DNA of 64,000 nt from Lachnospiraceae bacterium (GTDB lineage: Bacteria; Bacillota; Clostridia; Lachnospirales; Lachnospiraceae): contig WRLH01000003.1 in assembly GCA_009777715.1 (NCBI GenBank), forward strand, positions 80,952 to 144,951. Direction: 5' to 3'. Under the pieces are notes generated by a model. The model was not told the origin of the DNA, did no database searches, and was given only the letters and a program-made list of their open reading frames with translations. Shown here one piece after another: positions 61,416 through 64,000 of the stretch (position 1 is its first letter; each line of letters begins with the position of its first letter). Position numbers and translations under genes: made by a program.

Positions 61416-63389
61416 TCATGAACCGTGATTGCCATACTTGATCATTGTTTCGCGGTAAGCACTAGGAAGCCCGATATCATATGATTTTCCGGCTGGCACA
61501 AAACCATACATTCCGTATTTCTCGCGGACTTTATCAAGGGCGTCTGTTAATTGGTACTCGCCATAGCTTTTTTTGCCGCTGGCGATATTTTCGCCCAGCT
61601 CGGCAAAAATTTCCTCGGTTAAAATATATTGGCCAAAAACGGCATAATAAAGCTTTTCTTTGCGGCGGGTTGCTGTCCCAAGATACTCTTTTGCATAATC
61701 ACGGTCTGGTTTTTCATGAATATTGCCCACTTTCATCAAATGCTCTTTTTCATCTTCCCAATGGCCATGCACAATCCCATAATGGACAACATCATCAAGG
61801 GTTATCTGCTGGATTGTTACCATCGCCCGGCCGCATTGCTCATATGCCTTAATTAATTGCTTGGTGCAATTTTCGTTTGTTTCTGATTCGTATAACATAT
61901 CTCCCAGCATCAAAACAACTGGTTCATCTTTTGCAAAAGCCCGGCATTGATAGACAGCATGGCCAAAACCAAGGCGTTCGTTCTGGAAGACATAAGTAAT
62001 CATTTTCTTAAGGCGGGCAATTGTATTTTCTATTTCGCGGCGGCTTTCCGGCAATTTTGCCAAGTTTTTCTCCGGCAGCTCGGCGAAAAACGTATCATAT
62101 ATCTCCTGCTCTTCAGCACCGATAACAAGGCAAATCTGCTCTATTCCTGCCTCTTCTAGCTGCTCAAGCAAAATCAAAAGCGCAGGCTTTAAGATCCCAT
62201 CACTTGAAAGCACCGGAAGAAAATCCTTTTTGATTCCTTTTGTCGCCGGATAAAGGCGGGTCCCAAAACCAGCCACCGGAATAATCGCCCTTTTCACCGT
62301 CCTGCCCGGCTGTATTGTCAAAGAAAAGGCTGGCATTTTCTTTTCTTTTTCTAAGTATCTAATTAAAGCATCCCGGCACTCTAAGTCTTTTGCCAGGAAC
62401 TGGACCGTCCCATCACCTTGCGAGCCGACCCCTTTTCCGCCGTAAATCAAATCCTTAATTGCTTGCTCATTTAAAACCGCATGAAGAACCGGGGCGGTAA
62501 GCTGCGCCGGGCTGGCAGGGGCAACTTTTTTGTCGAAATTCTCCTGCGCCTCAGTCATCAGCTTTCCTAATTCGTAAGCGTCTCCGGCTTCCAGAAAGGC
62601 AGCGGCTTTTTCCACAAACCGCTTATTGTCAATGCCAAGGGCTTCATGAACCAGCCGTTCTTTTTCGTCCTCGGCAAAAGGATAACATTTGTTCAAATCC
62701 GATAAAATATGGATCGTATTCTTTGAAGCCTGTAAATCCGCCACAACCCAATACATTGGCTTTCCGATCCTAAGCGGGCGGGCGTATGTCTCTGTTCCGT
62801 CAAATTCCATATAGACTGGCTTCACCCCATAAGCACAAGCCTGGTCCAAACGCCCGCAGCGGGAAGGAGTCCGCTGCTCGCCAAGGAAAGCGGCCAGCAT
62901 TTCCCCGCGGATATTCATCTTTAGGTCATATAATTGATTGAACGCCCGGGCGACAAGGACACAAATTGCTGCCGAAGACGATAAGCCGCTTTTAATCGGG
63001 AGATCCATTCCGGTAATCGTAATCTTGACCCCATCAACGCTATAATTGTCACTAATATAAGAGGCAACTCCGGCAACGTAAGAAAAGAAGCCGCCCTCTT
63101 TTGCGATTGCCAGAAGCTTGTCCGAATCCATGACCGAATGAAGAGATTCGCCGTCATAAATGCCAATGCTGCTGTCAACGATAAAATCCTTGCTTTTTAC
63201 ACAAGTTGCATAAATCCCCTGCTCAATGCCGGAAACGATGGCATACCCAGGCTCTAGCGATGAATTCATAACCCGGTGCATTCCAGCCCAGTCGCTATGT
63301 TCACCAAAAAGGCAAAGCCGCCCCGGAATAAAGATATTGATTTGGTTCTCGTTAAAAATCTCGTTTTTTGTGATGTCATTATTTCCCAT
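61416..63389 (-). CDS. Fused GHMP sugar kinase and UTP-sugar-1-phosphate uridylyltransferase-like protein
   Basis: 657 residues from the ATG at 63389. The N-terminal half is a GHMP kinase: IPGRLCLFGEHSDWAG and the phosphate loop LPIKSGLSSSAAICVL. From about residue 360 a GalU-like nucleotidyltransferase begins (RAIIPVAGFGTRLYPATKGI), with VMLGDMLYES-type sugar-nucleotide motifs later. The fusion could phosphorylate a free sugar at C1 and convert it to a UDP-sugar in one polypeptide. The sugar cannot be fixed; galactose, an arabinose-type sugar or glucuronate are possibilities. No transporter or epimerase gene is adjacent. Confidence 0.82.
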   Translation of the reverse strand: MGNNDITKNEIFNENQINIFIPGRLCLFGEHSDWAGMHRVMNSSLEPGYAIVSGIEQGIYATCVKSKDFIVDSSIGIYDGESLHSVMDSDKLLAIAKEGGFFSYVAGVASYISDNYSVDGVKITITGMDLPIKSGLSSSAAICVLVARAFNQLYDLKMNIRGEMLAAFLGEQRTPSRCGRLDQACAYGVKPVYMEFDGTETYARPLRIGKPMYWVVADLQASKNTIHILSDLNKCYPFAEDEKERLVHEALGIDNKRFVEKAAAFLEAGDAYELGKLMTEAQENFDKKVAPASPAQLTAPVLHAVLNEQAIKDLIYGGKGVGSQGDGTVQFLAKDLECRDALIRYLEKEKKMPAFSLTIQPGRTVKRAIIPVAGFGTRLYPATKGIKKDFLPVLSSDGILKPALLILLEQLEEAGIEQICLVIGAEEQEIYDTFFAELPEKNLAKLPESRREIENTIARLKKMITYVFQNERLGFGHAVYQCRAFAKDEPVVLMLGDMLYESETNENCTKQLIKAYEQCGRAMVTIQQITLDDVVHYGIVHGHWEDEKEHLMKVGNIHEKPDRDYAKEYLGTATRRKEKLYYAVFGQYILTEEIFAELGENIASGKKSYGEYQLTDALDKVREKYGMYGFVPAGKSYDIGLPSAYRETMIKYGNHGS

Positions 63390-63762
63390 ATAAGCTAGGA
63401 TAGCATGGAATAAAATTAAAAGCAAGGTGCTTTATTGCTTTATTTTATGATAATTATCTCTCTGGCTGAATCTTTCATGAAAATCTTTGGTTTAGGGCAT
63501 CGTAATCAAATTAATTCCGCCATTTTTTATTGTGTTGAGCTAATTGGTATATTTTACCAATTGCGGCCAAATTATCAAAATCTGTACTATAGGTCATTGC
63601 ACAATACTATCGGTCGCTTCCAAGTATAGCTTAAAATGCTTATACTTATAGTATTGGAAAATACTTTTAGGGTGAGAAAAACGAATCATGGATTGAAACT
63701 AATCATAAATTCGAAACGAATCATGATTCGTTTGTAAATTATGGAAAGGCATGGGTTATAGA
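63390..63762. promoter_or_regulatory. Divergent intergenic region with palindromic operator candidates
   Basis: This 373-bp gap holds several palindromes. AATTGGTA..TACCAATT lies at 63542-63562. A nested hairpin (CAATACTAT...ATAGTATTG enclosing AAGTATA...TATACTT) lies at about 63601-63659. A perfect 20-bp palindrome at 63714-63733 has arms AAACGAATCA / TGATTCGTTT. A 12-base half copy of the last (AAACGAATCATG) is at 63679-63690. The repeated half-site just before the XRE gene suits autoregulation. A short plus-strand frame here has no coding signal. Confidence 0.6.
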
Positions 63763-64000
63763 ATGAACTTTACTAATGTCGGCAAAAAATTTAGGCAAAA
63801 GCGGCTATCTCTTAATCTTAATCAAGCCCAGTTCGCCGAAAAGGTGGATTTGAGCGTTGATTACATAAGCAAGCTGGAAAGAGGCGAGCGGATTCCGAAA
63901 ATCCCTTGCTTTGTCAAGATTTTAAATGCTCTTGATTTATCAGCCGATGAGGTTTTATCAGATATCATTGATAAAAGCTATGTCAGCCGGACTTCGGAGT
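63763..64000 (+). CDS. XRE-family transcriptional regulator (partial, 3' end outside window)
   Basis: The first 79 codons are present: a helix-turn-helix with LSLNLNQAQFAEKVDLSVDY followed by ISKLERGERIPKI, an XRE/Cro-type DNA-binding domain. The start is the ATG at 63763 with GGAAAGG upstream and a long spacer. It is probably controlled by the palindrome at 63714-63733. Any C-terminal domain lies beyond the window. Confidence 0.85.
   Translation, partial: MNFTNVGKKFRQKRLSLNLNQAQFAEKVDLSVDYISKLERGERIPKIPCFVKILNALDLSADEVLSDIIDKSYVSRTSE

Noticed and set aside
63435..63629. 64-codon plus-strand frame before the XRE gene
   Set aside because: It has no ribosome site or recognisable composition, and the region is filled with palindromes typical of regulatory DNA.

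Overview
The window looks like the chromosome of an anaerobic, low-to-mid G+C Firmicute of class Clostridia. The supporting signs are a single-chain clostridial-type PurL, DapL, a type III glutamine synthetase beside a type I enzyme, a glutamate synthase split into separate polypeptides, two-subunit Fe-S fumarase, AGAAAGG/GGAGG ribosome binding sites and near-consensus TTGACA promoters. I cannot name a genus from sequence alone. No tRNA, rRNA, CRISPR array, transposase or phage gene was seen.

Layout. 1-4.7 kb (minus): hisH (cut by the window edge), asnB and glnN. 4.7-6.3 kb: a secreted protein with a long Ser/Pro/Glu linker. 6.3-15 kb (minus): a peptide natural-product locus with a Cys-every-fourth-residue precursor, a double-SPASM radical SAM protein, a small accessory protein, a MacB/FtsX-type ABC pair, an ABC exporter and an RRNPP-like regulator. 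15.1-17.4 kb: a lipoprotein gene sitting between purL and a decayed copy of the purL 3' end. 17.4-44.5 kb (minus): a nearly gapless run gdhA, dapF-like, argG, argH, fumarase alpha and beta, malic enzyme, five glutamate synthase genes, guaA, pyrG, dapL, purC, purF, carA, carB, purL. 44.7-46 kb (plus): two paralogous membrane-anchored proteins. 46-53.7 kb (minus): purB, purA, aminotransferase, glmS, glnA and an ANTAR-domain regulator. 53.8-61 kb (plus): pstB, pstS, pstC, pstA, a second pstB, phoU, a lone receiver protein and a Na+/H+ antiporter. 61-64 kb: a small unknown protein, a sugar kinase/nucleotidyltransferase fusion and the start of an XRE regulator.

How it fits together. Almost every gene in the minus-strand blocks makes glutamine or glutamate, spends glutamine amide (HisH, AsnB, PurL, CarAB, PurF, PyrG, GuaA, GlmS, glutamate synthase), spends aspartate (PurC, PurA, ArgG), or handles the fumarate released by PurB and ArgH (fumarase, then malic enzyme). 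Three transcripts (glnN, gdhA, purB) start from near-consensus promoters. In each, the first RNA structure is a hairpin with loop AAAGGU or AAAGGC, which fits the A1/G4 rule of ANTAR-protein targets. In each, an intrinsic terminator begins inside that loop and is mutually exclusive with it. The ANTAR protein is the last gene of the purB transcript. I infer one antitermination regulon covering most nitrogen-donor metabolism. It is unusual in having only one hexaloop, placed at the predicted 5' end.

Other notable points are the Cys-repeat RiPP locus, a PstB pair whose second member has lost its ATPase residues, and a roughly 110-bp structured element present twice with a compensatory helix change. 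There is also a duplicated purL end flanking an apparently acquired gene.
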